DNA from: Flavobacterium sp. ZT3R18
Lineage (GTDB): Bacteria > Bacteroidota > Bacteroidia > Flavobacteriales > Flavobacteriaceae
Direction of reading: 5' to 3'
NCBI RefSeq assembly: GCF_007097385.1
Contig: NZ_VJZS01000001.1
Location: 511,103 to 575,102, forward strand
DNA length: 64,000 nt
Shown here piece after piece: positions 25,948 through 35,886 of the stretch (position 1 is the stretch's first letter; each line of letters begins with the position of its first letter). The notes under the pieces were generated by a model. The model was not told the DNA's origin, searched no databases, and saw only the letters and a list, made by a program, of their open reading frames with translations. The position numbers were made by a program, and so were the translations under genes.

Positions 25948-26550
25948 ATGAAAGGCAATTGGATCGATCATCCCATAATTTTAGAAGGTAATGAAGTAGA
26001 GCTGCTTCCTTTAGAGGCAGCACATTTAGATGACTTATTTCTAGCAGCTTCTAATAAAGAAATCTGGGAGCTAACATCCGTAGATTATTCAGTTAAGGAA
26101 ATTTTTTATCCTAATTTTAACAATGCCTTGAATGAAAGGGATAGCGGAAATGTTTATCCTTTTGTAATAATTCATAAATATTCAAACACGATTATAGGAA
26201 CTACAAGATTGCTTGAAATATGTCCCAATGATAAAAAACTTGAAATTGGAGTTACTTGGATTATGAAAGAATTTTGGGGAACAACCGTAAACCTAGAATG
26301 TAAATTATTATTGCTAAACTACTGTTTTGAAACTTTAGAAGCCAATAGAGTTCAGTTTAGGGCAAAAGATAATAATCTACGTTCAAGAAGAGCAATTGAA
26401 AAGATTGGAGGCGTATTTGAAGGAATTTTAAGGAAAGATAAAATTGAGCCAAATGGAGTACCGAGAAACACTGCTTTTTACAGTATTTTGAATAATGAAT
26501 GGGAAAAAGCAAAGGAGAGTATAGAACAACAAATTGCAATAAAAGTTTGA
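25948..26550 (+). CDS. GNAT N-acetyltransferase (RimJ/RimL-like)
   Basis: This 200-residue cytoplasmic acyltransferase has the GNAT core. The early strand region is NEVELLPLEAAHLDDLF, FVIIHKYSNTIIGTTRLLEI forms the central sheet, and ANRVQFRAKDNNLRSRRAIEKIGGVFEGILRKD (in parts, about 128-160) is the RimJ/RimL signature with the conserved R-AIEKIG helix. The acetyl-CoA loop is degenerate at KEFWGTTVN, where RimJ/RimL members usually have W-G-x-G/T. Substrate unknown. It is monocistronic or co-transcribed with the next gene (54-base gap). It is probably accessory and unrelated to denitrification. Confidence 0.75.
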   Translation: MKGNWIDHPIILEGNEVELLPLEAAHLDDLFLAASNKEIWELTSVDYSVKEIFYPNFNNALNERDSGNVYPFVIIHKYSNTIIGTTRLLEICPNDKKLEIGVTWIMKEFWGTTVNLECKLLLLNYCFETLEANRVQFRAKDNNLRSRRAIEKIGGVFEGILRKDKIEPNGVPRNTAFYSILNNEWEKAKESIEQQIAIKV

Positions 26551-26604
26551 TTTAAAGGTTTTATACGAACGGGTATTAGCGATAATTTTAAGAGATAACA
26601 CTTT

Positions 26605-28131
26605 ATGACAAAAAAGACATTACTACTATTAGGGTTCATTATATTAAAATTTGTTTTGCAATATTCATTAATAAGTACCGATTACGACTTGCAGCGAGAT
26701 GAATATTTACACCTTGACCAAGCGCATCATTTGGATTGGGGTTATTTGTCTGTTCCGCCTTTCACCTCTTGGATTTCTTATGTTATTTATCTTTTGGGGA
26801 ATTCGATTTTTTGGGTTAAATTTTTTCCAGCCTTGTTTGGCGCTTTGACCATTGTGGTAGTATGGAAAGCCATTGAAGAATTAAAAGGAAATTTGTTCGC
26901 CTTAGTTTTGGGGGCAACTTGTGTATTCTTTTCTGCGCTTTTAAGGCTAAACACTTTATATCAACCCAATTCTTTTGATGTTTTTTGTTGGACAACCTTT
27001 TATTTTATTCTAATCAAATACATCAATACCGAAAATAAAAAATGGCTCTTCATTGGCGCAATCGTATTTGTCTTTGGTTTTCTAAATAAGTACAACATCG
27101 GTTTTCTAATTATTGGTTTGATACCCGCTCTTGTATTGACCGACCAGCGTAAAATATTTGGTCAACCCAAATTGTATGCTGCCCTTGTTCTAGGATTGTT
27201 ATTAATTACACCAAACCTTTTATGGCAATATAATAACAACTTCCCAGTGATTCATCATTTAAAGGAGTTAGCCGATACGCAATTGGTTTATGTGGATAGA
27301 TTCGGGTTTTTAAAATCACAATTGCTTTTTTTTATTGGTTCTTTTTTTGTTATTGTATCGGGATGGTTAGCCTTATTGTTGTACAAACCGTTCCAAAAAT
27401 ACAAATTGTTCTTTTGGACCATTATTTTTACACTTGTAGTCTTTATGTATTTTAAAGCCAAAGATTATTATGCTATTGGACTTTATCCTATTTATATTTC
27501 CTTTGGATCCGTTTATCTGGCGAACCAATTAAAAGAGGGATGGAAAAGATATTTGCAGCCTGTTTTAATTGTACTGCCAATTCTACTTTTTATTCCGATG
27601 TACAATGCTTTTTTTCCAAACAAAAGTCCAGAATACATAGTGAATCATGCTAAACCGTATCAGAAATTCGGCTTGCTTCGATGGGAAGATGGTAAAGATC
27701 ATTTATTGCCACAAGATTTTGCCGATATGTTGGGTTGGAAAGAATTGGCTATGAAAGTTGATTCGGTTTGTGCAACAATACCCGATCTTGAACATACTTT
27801 AATCCTTTGTGATAATTATGGGCAAGCAGGAGCTATCAATTATTACACCAACAATAGAAAAGTGGTTGCGAGTTCCTTTAATGCGGATTATATTGATTGG
27901 CTTCCATTAGACATGAAAATTAAAAATGTCGTTTTAGTAAAAGAAGAAGGTGATGATGACCCAGAACGAAAAGTTGAAAAACCATTATTTAATACTGTTT
28001 ATTTAGCTGGGAAGCGAAGCAATAAATATTCCAGAGAGCCGGAGATTACAATTTATGTATTAAAAGGGGCCAAAGTTGATATCAACAAAAGAATAAAAGA
28101 AGAAATGGAAGAGAAGAAAAATTATAAATAA
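26605..28131 (+). CDS. GT39-family membrane glycosyltransferase (ArnT/PMT-like)
   Basis: This 508-residue protein has about ten transmembrane helices. The first periplasmic loop carries YDLQRDEYLHLDQAHHLDWG, with the acidic D/E-rich pattern of GT39/ArnT-like enzymes that use polyprenyl-phosphate sugars; VPPFTSWISY follows. The C-terminal third (about 350-500) is soluble and periplasmic. I infer transfer of a lipid-linked sugar to a lipid or protein outside the inner membrane. The acceptor is unknown and no glycan-synthesis neighbours are seen. Confidence 0.75.
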   Translation: MTKKTLLLLGFIILKFVLQYSLISTDYDLQRDEYLHLDQAHHLDWGYLSVPPFTSWISYVIYLLGNSIFWVKFFPALFGALTIVVVWKAIEELKGNLFALVLGATCVFFSALLRLNTLYQPNSFDVFCWTTFYFILIKYINTENKKWLFIGAIVFVFGFLNKYNIGFLIIGLIPALVLTDQRKIFGQPKLYAALVLGLLLITPNLLWQYNNNFPVIHHLKELADTQLVYVDRFGFLKSQLLFFIGSFFVIVSGWLALLLYKPFQKYKLFFWTIIFTLVVFMYFKAKDYYAIGLYPIYISFGSVYLANQLKEGWKRYLQPVLIVLPILLFIPMYNAFFPNKSPEYIVNHAKPYQKFGLLRWEDGKDHLLPQDFADMLGWKELAMKVDSVCATIPDLEHTLILCDNYGQAGAINYYTNNRKVVASSFNADYIDWLPLDMKIKNVVLVKEEGDDDPERKVEKPLFNTVYLAGKRSNKYSREPEITIYVLKGAKVDINKRIKEEMEEKKNYK

Positions 28132-28185
28132 TTTTTTTTTAAACCAATTGCTTAAGTCTTGAGTTTAGGGAAATTTTTTTAAAAA

Positions 28186-28214
28186 AAATACCGAAGCGTT
28201 AATCTTCGGTATTT
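28186..28214. terminator. Bidirectional terminator
   Basis: AAATACCGAAG (28186-28196) pairs perfectly with CTTCGGTATTT (28204-28214), with A- and T-runs on both sides. It separates the convergent genes ending at 28131 and 28229. Confidence 0.85.
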
Positions 28215-28228
28215 TTATATGCTTTTTT

Positions 28229-31048
28229 CTAAAACTCAAATTCTCCAATCAGAATTTTGCTGTCGTTTTCACGCTTATTTTCTTTCTGACTCTGGAAAAC
28301 AGCAATTTTGCGTTCTTGCCTTCCATCAGAATAATAGAGATACACTTCCGCCATCACAGTTGTTGGTCCAGAAAGGATATTCTGTCTCTCACCGAAAAAA
28401 TTGGTTTTAATTGTATATTTTCCTTTGATGGCTTTTTTTAGTAAAAACTGTTCAGGACCAAAACCTTGAGTGAAATCGTTACTTAATCTGCCTCCGATTT
28501 CGGTAGATTTATGAGAGTATGAACAGTCTTCTCCTCTCGGATCTGTAACCCAAAGGTCTATATCTGTATTGTCTTTATTCCAGTTGATTACAACTCGGAT
28601 GTCTATCGGGAGATTTGCTTTTAGACGATCATCTATTTTGCTTGCATCAACATTTTTGTTTTGGATCAAAATATTATTGATTTCCATAATCAAAATTTCT
28701 TCAATGCCATTGTCTCTCACAGAAATCTCATCGGTATATTCCTGATAAAGCATGGATTTATAGACATTAAGAGCTTCTTGAGGTTTTTTATTATCAATCA
28801 AAGCCAATGCATAATCTCTGTGGCTTTGAGAATCGAACGGTCTCCATTCTAGAATTTTTTGGGTAATCCACAATTCTTTTTCATAATTACCTCTCTGTTT
28901 TAGCAGATAATATATCGTTTTGTATAATTCTTCATTTTCCAGATCAAGCTCTGCTAATGTACTTAAAACTTTTAAAGAAAGCGCTTTATCTCCTTTTTTG
29001 AATAGTAATTTAGACACATCAAAATAATAAGTAACCTGCTTTTCATATTTTGGACGATTTTCAAGATATTTCTGGTAAATCAATTCAGCTGTCTGCAACG
29101 CCTGAAAATCTTTCATATATTCTTCGTTGCTTTCTACATCTACCAAAGTTATTTTACCTTTCGGTTTCATAGATGCAACAATGTTATTTTCGGCAACACT
29201 TTCCGCGCCAGTTTTCCGGTCACTAATAACAACAGACTCTGCTAATTGGTTTTCTCTAACCGACTGATTAGAAATTGTAGGATATTGCTTTTTCTCGACG
29301 GGTTTAAATTCTGTATTCCACCAAGTTATCAGTTCACGAGTTATATCAAAAGATTTGGATAGAAGATTTTTTCTTTTTTCTAAAATTTCCTTTTTATTTT
29401 GCGAAACGATTTTATTGTATTCTGATAATAATTCCTGAGGTGGTGTAATTCCGTAACGCACATAATCATTAATGTCATCCAGTACAATAAGGCTGGTATT
29501 TTTACTTACCACCACAAACTGTTCGCTCAAATTTTTGATTTCATCGCGATTTTGAGTTGAATTAAGTTCAAGATCATTAATTTTTCTTTGTGCCCAAAAT
29601 TGTGCAATTGGCCATTTATCTACTTGCACAGCGGTATTAAAATCTATAGGCACTTCATATTTCTTATTCCCTACAGAAAAAAGAGCGGTAAGTTTACCCA
29701 AATTTGGAGATGAAATTCCAAATATATTCACTGGCTCATTTACTACAGTTCCAACATTTGGAAACAACTCCTGAATAGTCGTATTTTCTTTAAATCCTAA
29801 AAATTTAACAGGCAGTTTGTTATATGCTTTTAGTGCAGATTGAGTGTCTAATTCATTAAGATTGATAAAATTCCCTCCAGATTGTGATGCTAAAAGTTTA
29901 AGCAGGTTAAAATCTGAAGTAGGTGTACTTACTATACTGTTTAGTGGTTTTTTGAATTTTAAAGTTAAATCGCCAAAACTTGAAATTCCGTCGGAAAATA
30001 AAAGATATTCTTCTATTTCTGGAATTTCTTTTAATGCACCAAAGTCGGTTCCCCCATCGTATTTCAAGTTAATAATTTTATTTTTTAATGCACTCCAGTT
30101 TCCTCCGGAAACAGTAAATTCTTCTGCTTTTTCTAGAATATTATTTAAAAGAACAAAAGTTACTGAAATATCTTTGTTGCTGGAAAAAAAGGCATTAAGA
30201 AAGTCAAGTTCTTTTTCAAGGTTTCTCTTTGATCCGCTGAAAGAATTATCCCAAATAATGGCAATTTTCTGAGATTTTGGCTTTTCTTTTACAGGGAAAT
30301 CCATCGAAACACTGGCAGCAAAATAAAATTTGTCACCAGAAGCTTTCTGTAGCAGCACATTTGAAGACTGGTTTACTTTTGGGATTGTTATTTTAAGACT
30401 TTCGCTTGGTGTAAAATTTTCTTTACTAATCTCAGCAACCCATTGATTTCCTTGTTTCTGAAAAGCAAAACTTCCATCTGGATTTTCCGTAATTTTAGGA
30501 GTTGTCAGACTCTCATTAATCAACACTTTTAGATTAAATTTTGGAATACTGACTGCATTGGCAAAACTTAAAAAATAGAGATATTCTGAAGCGAAGTTTT
30601 TTAGTTCCTGATGATAGGTAATCTTAATGGTTCGGCTACCTTTCACCGGAATCGGATAAATTCTTGTTCTGAAATTATTTCCAGCTACTTTTTCAATAAT
30701 ACCTGGATCAATATTTCTTTTTTCAAGACTTTCAAATACTTCTTTAGCTCGTTCTTTGGGAACAGGAACTGCATCTCTTAATTTCCCGTTGATATCTAAA
30801 GCATAGCCACTTATACTTACTCCTTCAGGTAACGGAATGGTAAGTTTACCCTCTAAAATTCTGTTGCTAGGATTGTAAAATGTGTAAATGGCTGTTGTTG
30901 TGGCAAGATTGCCTAAAATCTGGGTGTCAATTTTTACTTCTTGCAGGATTACTAGATTTTTTTTCTGATTTTCTATATCCAGAGTTGGAATCTGAGAAAA
31001 AACGGCATTAAAAACCATTAACGCACCTATTGTGAAAATTTTGTTCAT
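28229..31048 (-). CDS. Secreted VIT/VWA-like and DUF2135 domain protein
   Basis: This 939-residue protein has a signal peptide (MNKIFTIGALMVFNAVFSQ). It continues with a VIT domain (about 30-150; TAIYTFYNPSNRILEGKLTIPLPEG, given here in part of its length), a VWA-like region (about 255-400; IAIIWDNSFSGS replaces the MIDAS DxSxS with DNSFS), a tetratricopeptide-like helical stretch (about 690-800), and a C-terminal DUF2135 domain (about 830-930; NTDIDLWVTDPRGEDC). It is probably periplasmic or surface-exposed, with a binding or assembly role. It ends at a shared terminator. The catalytic function, if any, is unknown. Confidence 0.8.
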   Translation of the reverse strand: MNKIFTIGALMVFNAVFSQIPTLDIENQKKNLVILQEVKIDTQILGNLATTTAIYTFYNPSNRILEGKLTIPLPEGVSISGYALDINGKLRDAVPVPKERAKEVFESLEKRNIDPGIIEKVAGNNFRTRIYPIPVKGSRTIKITYHQELKNFASEYLYFLSFANAVSIPKFNLKVLINESLTTPKITENPDGSFAFQKQGNQWVAEISKENFTPSESLKITIPKVNQSSNVLLQKASGDKFYFAASVSMDFPVKEKPKSQKIAIIWDNSFSGSKRNLEKELDFLNAFFSSNKDISVTFVLLNNILEKAEEFTVSGGNWSALKNKIINLKYDGGTDFGALKEIPEIEEYLLFSDGISSFGDLTLKFKKPLNSIVSTPTSDFNLLKLLASQSGGNFINLNELDTQSALKAYNKLPVKFLGFKENTTIQELFPNVGTVVNEPVNIFGISSPNLGKLTALFSVGNKKYEVPIDFNTAVQVDKWPIAQFWAQRKINDLELNSTQNRDEIKNLSEQFVVVSKNTSLIVLDDINDYVRYGITPPQELLSEYNKIVSQNKKEILEKRKNLLSKSFDITRELITWWNTEFKPVEKKQYPTISNQSVRENQLAESVVISDRKTGAESVAENNIVASMKPKGKITLVDVESNEEYMKDFQALQTAELIYQKYLENRPKYEKQVTYYFDVSKLLFKKGDKALSLKVLSTLAELDLENEELYKTIYYLLKQRGNYEKELWITQKILEWRPFDSQSHRDYALALIDNKKPQEALNVYKSMLYQEYTDEISVRDNGIEEILIMEINNILIQNKNVDASKIDDRLKANLPIDIRVVINWNKDNTDIDLWVTDPRGEDCSYSHKSTEIGGRLSNDFTQGFGPEQFLLKKAIKGKYTIKTNFFGERQNILSGPTTVMAEVYLYYSDGRQERKIAVFQSQKENKRENDSKILIGEFEF

Positions 31049-31163
31049 ATTAAAAAAGCGATTTTTTATTTGATTACGAAGAAGAAAAACTAAAAAATTA
31101 ATAAGTAAAGGTTTATTTTAAAACATTTACTAAGGGTTTTTAGAGTTTTAAGATAACTTCTAA

Positions 31164-32321
31164 TTAAAAATTGTGAATATGCTTGGCAACAATTCCAAAA
31201 TTAAAACCCTGTACCTGATCTACTCCGCTAAAATTGACTGCAATCAGTTGGCCACATTCATTAAATACCGGTGCACCGCTAGCGCCATGTGTAGAAGTGA
31301 TACTGTATTGAATTTTATTACCGTCTGATTCTTTACTTATTTTACCATCATAAAGTTGCACTTTAATACCTGAATCTGTCTTTGCCAAATCCATTCCCAA
31401 AGGATAGCCTATCATTATCGCTTTTTGGCCGGGATTTAAAGAGGCATCATCCTCAACTGCATTGTCAAGATTGATGATGTTTGCAACACTTTCTGGGGTT
31501 GTATGATCTGTTAGTTGTACAATGCCTAAATCAATATTGGTATCTTCTGAAATTTTTTCGATCTCGCAACTAAGCCATTGTTCATCCGAATCATGAAGTG
31601 CTACCTCAATATCTACCGTTTTTACATACACTTCAATATCTTCCCTCGATACGTATTCTTTAACCGGAATAGATGCTGCAATATCTGTTGCTACTTTGGA
31701 TGTATCTACTTCGGTATCATTTGAGCTGATAAATTCTTCACCAGCTGGTTCTTCTCTTCTTTCTTCATTTCCTTCTTCATTTCCTTCTTCATAATCACCT
31801 TCGCCTTCGCCTTCATTTTCGTCATACGCCGAAGCAATTTTCCAGTTTCTTTCAATAAAACTTTCGTACTCATCTTCAGAAACATCAGTAGTAAGAATTG
31901 AAGCAATTTTCATTCTTAGATTTCTTATAGTTGTATTTGTTTTTTCATCTTCTTCATTTGATGACTTCCATGGTTGCAAAACATGACTGTTGGTCAATAT
32001 TTTCCCGTCTTTATCTACAAAAAAACCAGTTCCGTAAACAGTTTCTTCTTTGGCATCCTCAGTAGTAAGCTGAATTTCTTTTCCCTTAATTTTTGCAAAA
32101 TAACCATACCTATGTTTTATAAGTACAACTGCGTCTTTGTATTCGTTGTAGACTTTGGTATCTGAATCTAAGCAAACATTAGTAGGTTGCGTTTTAAAAT
32201 ATTTAAACCCAAAAAAAGTTGCTGTAGAGAGAATGATTAAAGTAATGAGAATGATTTTGTAAGGATTTTTATTATTGATATCATGTAGATCTTTGTTGGT
32301 TCCGATTTTTCTAATTTTCAT
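31164..32321 (-). CDS. Membrane-anchored trypsin-like serine protease
   Basis: This 385-residue protein has a single N-terminal helix (about 22-40) with the bulk outside. It has a chymotrypsin-fold pattern: VYGTGFFVDKDGKILTNSHV with catalytic His near 113, DTNIDLGIVQL with the likely Asp near 262, and THGASGAPVFN with the nucleophile Ser near 346. Between the His and Asp blocks is a Glu-rich insertion (about 170-200, GEGDYEEGNEEGNEERREEP) that is unusual and probably disordered. It resembles S1C/DegP-type proteases but lacks a PDZ domain. The target is unknown. It follows the VIT/VWA gene on the same strand after 115 bases. Confidence 0.75.
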   Translation of the reverse strand: MKIRKIGTNKDLHDINNKNPYKIILITLIILSTATFFGFKYFKTQPTNVCLDSDTKVYNEYKDAVVLIKHRYGYFAKIKGKEIQLTTEDAKEETVYGTGFFVDKDGKILTNSHVLQPWKSSNEEDEKTNTTIRNLRMKIASILTTDVSEDEYESFIERNWKIASAYDENEGEGEGDYEEGNEEGNEERREEPAGEEFISSNDTEVDTSKVATDIAASIPVKEYVSREDIEVYVKTVDIEVALHDSDEQWLSCEIEKISEDTNIDLGIVQLTDHTTPESVANIINLDNAVEDDASLNPGQKAIMIGYPLGMDLAKTDSGIKVQLYDGKISKESDGNKIQYSITSTHGASGAPVFNECGQLIAVNFSGVDQVQGFNFGIVAKHIHNF

Positions 32322-33007
32322 CTGTAAATAAGTAGTTTTTAAAAAGATTGATTCTAAAGCGTCAATTCACAAAATTATTGACTTCTGCTGTTAATAATAT
32401 TTCAAAGGTAGTAATTTATTCACTAAATAGTATAGGTGCAATATCACATTATTCTTTTTTTTGCCAATGAAGCTTTAACTCAAATCGCATCAGTAACGTT
32501 TGATAATGTTAAGTCGTTACTCATTGAAAATAATATAGAAAAGAAGGAGTGTTGTTGGTTTAAAAGTATAGAGTCGAAAAATTATTTTTTAAAACTCTGT
32601 AGGTAAAATTATCTCCGTTTTTCATTCTGCTTTGAATCCAATTTGGTATATTCAAATATGACAATCCGTTAAGCAGACCATGATTGATTTTCTTGACAGA
32701 GATTTCACAAATTAATCTGTGAAATCTGTGTCAAATAAAAACATTCAAGTTTTTACATTTATTGAACAATTCGTGTAATAATCTTATTGGTATTAGTTAC
32801 GGACAGTCATATATTCAAAACTGTTTTCAATTATCGGAACATCTTTTTTTTTGAACAATGTATATTTTTTGGATTTTAACTTTTCCATTTCGATCTATTT
32901 CAAAAGGAATTAATTATTTTCTTTTAGGAGAAAAATCAAGTTTACTTTTCAAATATTCAAAAGAATAAAAGAATGAAATGGAAAGGGAGAAAACTATGAT
33001 TGATTTG

Positions 33008-33050
33008 GGCGTGACCCCCGCACTTCGGTAGTCAACTTCTATCCCTCACC
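33008..33050 (-). repeat. Internally deleted copy of the structured flavobacterial element
   Basis: Read on the minus strand it runs GTGAGGGATAGAAGTTGACT then ACCGAAGTGCGGGGGTCACGCCC. Both ends of the element at 21673-21785 are present (GTGAGGGATAG and CACGCCC), but the central 60-70 bases are missing. Confidence 0.5.
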
Positions 33051-33107
33051 TTTACTTTTTTGCACAAGAAATGGCGAATTAGCGAAGTCATTAAGCTAAC
33101 CCAAAAA

Positions 33108-33131
33108 TCCCTTAACATTTCTGTCAAGGGA
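33108..33131 (-). terminator. Terminator after nadB
   Basis: TCCCTT-A-ACA (33108-33117) pairs with TGT-C-AAGGGA (33122-33131), with T-rich flanks on the minus strand. It lies 28 bases past the nadB stop. Confidence 0.75.
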
Positions 33132-33158
33132 CTTTTTATATTTATTTTTTTAAGCTCT

Positions 33159-34700
33159 TTACTTTGTGATATCCTTCGAAGTAAATTTTACAAATCCACC
33201 GCAATTCCCATTACGATCAATAGATTGTTGTACGATAAGATTTCCAATGTCAATCATATTGTTCAATTCGTATAAATCAGTGCAAACGAGATGATTTTGA
33301 ATCTTTTCATCTATTTCGTCTTGCATGATTTTGAGTTGCTCCTTAGCTTTTAATAAATCCGAATCAAATCGAACGATTCCCGCATTTTGACGCATCAAAA
33401 GCTGTAGTTTCGCTTTCATTTGGGCAATATATTCGGGAGCAATTTTTGCTTTAGATTCAATAGACCATTTTGGGATGGTACTTTCTGTTTTTGGAGCAAT
33501 AAAAGGATTCTCTGCCAAATAATGGTAAACCTTATCTGAGTACACCAAAGCTTCTAACAAGGAATTTGAAGCCAGTCTGTTGGCACCATGCAAACCAGTT
33601 CTGGAGCATTCGCCACACGCAAATAAATTATTTACAGAGGTCTTTCCGTTTATGTCTACTACAATTCCGCCGCATAAATAATGTTGGGCAGGGACAACAG
33701 GAATCCACTCTTTTTCAAGGTCAATCCCTACATTTTTGCAATGTGCATAAATCATGGGGAAGTGATTTTTAAATCCTTCTATTTCCAGATGGGTGCAATC
33801 TAAATAAACACATTCATCACCCGATTTTTTGAGCTCTAAGTCAATGCTTTGGGAGACAATGTCTCTAGAGGCAAGGTCCCCTCGAGAATCATAATTATGC
33901 ATGAACAGTTCTCCTTTTTTGGTTCTCAATCGAGCTCCAAAACCACGAACGGCTTCAGATATTAAAAATTTAGAACCAGCAGAGGTGTCATATAAAGCTG
34001 TTGGATGAAATTGTATAAATTCCATATCTTTTATGGTAGCGTTGGCACGATAGGCCATTGCAATTCCGTCACCTGTAGCAATAATGGGATTGGTGGTGTG
34101 ACCATATAAATGTCCGATACCTCCAGTTGCCAATAAAGTAAAATCAGATTGATACGTAATGATCTCGTTTGTTTTTTCGTCAAGGGCATAAGCTCCTATG
34201 CAACGGTTATCTACCGTGATTAATTCGAGGGCAAAGTAGTGATCTAGAACGGTAATATTCTCTTTATGCATTACTTGTTCTAAAATGGCACGTTGAATTT
34301 CGTGACCAGTTTGGTCTTTATGATGTACCACTCTATTTTCAGAATGGCCGCCTTCTTTACCTAAGTCAAAAGTACCTTTGGCATTTTTGTCAAATTGCGC
34401 TCCCCATTCTATCAGTTCTTTCAGCCGTTTAGGGCCTTCGGTAACAACCATTTTCACTACAGCTTCGTCACACAGTCCGTCACCACAAATAAGGGTGTCT
34501 TCGATGTGTTTTTGATACGAATCTTCGGTTTTATCGGTAACAATGGCAATGCCGCCTTGAGCGTATTTGGTATTCGATTCGTCAGCGTTGGCTTTGGTTA
34601 TAATCGTAATAGTTTTGTCCGGAAAGCGGTCTGCAATTTTGATGGCAAATGTCAATCCGGCAACGCCCGAACCTATAACTAGATAATTGGTTGTAATCAT
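33159..34700 (-). CDS. nadB: L-aspartate oxidase NadB
   Basis: This 513-residue flavoenzyme oxidises L-aspartate to iminoaspartate, the first step of de novo NAD synthesis. The FAD-binding GSGVAGLTFAIKIAD is at 8-22, with NTKYAQGGIA at 43-52. The active-site region has GGHSENRVVHHKDQTG near 118-133, and FQFHPTALYD-type MEFIQFHPTALYDTS lies near 226-240. GGIVVDINGKTSVNNLFACGECSRTGLHGANRLASNS follows in parts near 345-380. Length and motifs are standard. It lies 2 bases after nadA in one operon. The call is firm. Confidence 0.96.
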   Translation of the reverse strand: MITTNYLVIGSGVAGLTFAIKIADRFPDKTITIITKANADESNTKYAQGGIAIVTDKTEDSYQKHIEDTLICGDGLCDEAVVKMVVTEGPKRLKELIEWGAQFDKNAKGTFDLGKEGGHSENRVVHHKDQTGHEIQRAILEQVMHKENITVLDHYFALELITVDNRCIGAYALDEKTNEIITYQSDFTLLATGGIGHLYGHTTNPIIATGDGIAMAYRANATIKDMEFIQFHPTALYDTSAGSKFLISEAVRGFGARLRTKKGELFMHNYDSRGDLASRDIVSQSIDLELKKSGDECVYLDCTHLEIEGFKNHFPMIYAHCKNVGIDLEKEWIPVVPAQHYLCGGIVVDINGKTSVNNLFACGECSRTGLHGANRLASNSLLEALVYSDKVYHYLAENPFIAPKTESTIPKWSIESKAKIAPEYIAQMKAKLQLLMRQNAGIVRFDSDLLKAKEQLKIMQDEIDEKIQNHLVCTDLYELNNMIDIGNLIVQQSIDRNGNCGGFVKFTSKDITK

Positions 34701-34702
34701 TA

Positions 34703-35629
34703 TTAAGATAATTCGAGCATACGTTCTATTGGGATTAATGCTTTTTTTCTAATGTCTTCCGGAACATTAACTTCTGGAGATTCATTCAATAGACAGTCGT
34801 ATACTTTTTGAAGTGTATTCATTTTCATATACCCACATTCGCTACAAGCACAAGTGTTATCTTCGTTTGATGGCGCTGGAATAAGAATTTTATTTGGTAC
34901 TTCTTGTTTCATTTTATGCAAAATACCCGCTTCAGTTGCAACGATAAATTTGTTACTCGGATTGGTTTTTACATAATTAATCATTCCTGCGGTAGAACCA
35001 ATGTAGTTTGCCGTTTTTAGAATATGTGTTTCAGATTCTGGGTGTGCAATAATTTGGGCATCCGGGTTTTGTTTGTATAGTGCAATAAGCTTGTCTAGTG
35101 AAAAAGCTTCGTGAACCACACAAGAACCATCCCAAAGTAGCATTTCTCTACCGGTTTGCTCCATTACATATTTTCCTAAATTCTTATCTGGTGCAAAAAT
35201 AATAGGTTTGTCTTTTGGAATAGACTCTACAATTTTAACTGCATTTGAGGAGGTAACCACAATGTCTGTCAACGCTTTTACTTCGGCAGAACAGTTTACA
35301 TAAGTGATTACGATATGATCGGGGTGTGCTTCCGTGAATTTTTGAAATAGATCAGCAGGGCAAGATTCGGCAAGGGAACAACCTGCGTTCAAATCTGGCA
35401 GAATTACTTTTTTGGTAGGATTTAAAATTTTGGCAGTTTCGGCCATGAAATGAACTCCAGCAAAAAGAATAATATCAGCATCCACTTTCATGGCTTCTTG
35501 AGACAATCCTAAGCTGTCACCTACATAATCTGCAACATCTTGAATATCGGCTTCTTGATAATAATGGGCTAAGATTACCGCATTTTTCTCTTTTTTCAAT
35601 TCCAATATACGTTCTTTAAGACTTTTCAT
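34703..35629 (-). CDS. nadA: Quinolinate synthase NadA
   Basis: This 308-residue protein condenses iminoaspartate with dihydroxyacetone phosphate to quinolinate using a [4Fe-4S] cluster. Motifs are [21 protein letters not shown] (in parts, 19-39), [15 protein letters not shown] with a cluster Cys near 83, and the C-terminal [13 protein letters not shown] with further Cys near 264-267. It is first in the nadA-nadB operon. A Bacteroidetes promoter box (TATCTTTG, minus strand, 35684-35677) lies 48 bases upstream. The call is firm. Confidence 0.96.
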   Translation of the reverse strand: MKSLKERILELKKEKNAVILAHYYQEADIQDVADYVGDSLGLSQEAMKVDADIILFAGVHFMAETAKILNPTKKVILPDLNAGCSLAESCPADLFQKFTEAHPDHIVITYVNCSAEVKALTDIVVTSSNAVKIVESIPKDKPIIFAPDKNLGKYVMEQTGREMLLWDGSCVVHEAFSLDKLIALYKQNPDAQIIAHPESETHILKTANYIGSTAGMINYVKTNPSNKFIVATEAGILHKMKQEVPNKILIPAPSNEDNTCACSECGYMKMNTLQKVYDCLLNESPEVNVPEDIRKKALIPIERMLELS

Positions 35630-35676
35630 TTTTAGAAACTTTAATTGTGTTTTCTTAATTGAAGATTATTTTTTTG

Positions 35677-35684
35677 CAAAGATA
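35677..35684 (-). promoter_or_regulatory. Promoter -7 box of nadA-nadB
   Basis: TATCTTTG on the minus strand matches the Bacteroidetes TAnnTTTG -7 consensus exactly and lies 48 bases before the nadA ATG. Confidence 0.6.
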
Positions 35685-35812
35685 AGGTAAAACTTTGAAG
35701 GTACCTCTTTCTAAAAGCTTTAGAAAAGGTTCTATAGTGAGGTTTTTGTTAAATAACTGTTTTTTAAGTATTTTACAATCTGCAAATGTATTCTAATATG
35801 TTTCTTAATAGT

Positions 35813-35826
35813 ATGATATTTATCAG
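35813..35826 (+). promoter_or_regulatory. Motif A (FNR/DNR-like) before the gene at 35887
   Basis: ATGAT-ATTT-ATCAG is one base from the perfect palindrome. A near-consensus -7 box GACCTTTG (35849-35856) lies downstream, which puts the site about 42 bases before the predicted transcript start, a position typical of activation by FNR-family proteins. Confidence 0.55.
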
Positions 35827-35886
35827 TTTTTAAGCTAATAAGTTTTTTGACCTTTGCAAAATAAGTTTATTAAACCAATAAGACGC

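Larger units (their letters stand above)
32322..33158. other. Long intergenic region rich in repeats
   Basis: In 837 bases I see no convincing gene. Arms 32693-32709 (TTGACAGAGATTTCACA) and 32718-32734 pair at 16 of 17 positions, a member of the palindromic family seen at 1442 and 6802. Bases 32796-32812 (GTTACGGACAGTCATAT) are an exact inverted copy of 6765-6781. A deleted copy of the structured element (33008-33050) and the nadB terminator complete it. Confidence 0.6.

Noticed and set aside
31706..31906. Lys/Glu-rich frame inside the serine protease gene
   Set aside because: It is an alternative reading of the protease Glu-rich insertion, not a separate gene.
33060..33275. Plus-strand open frame over the end of nadB
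   Set aside because: It is antisense to nadB and spans the nadB terminator; composition is that of a shadow frame.
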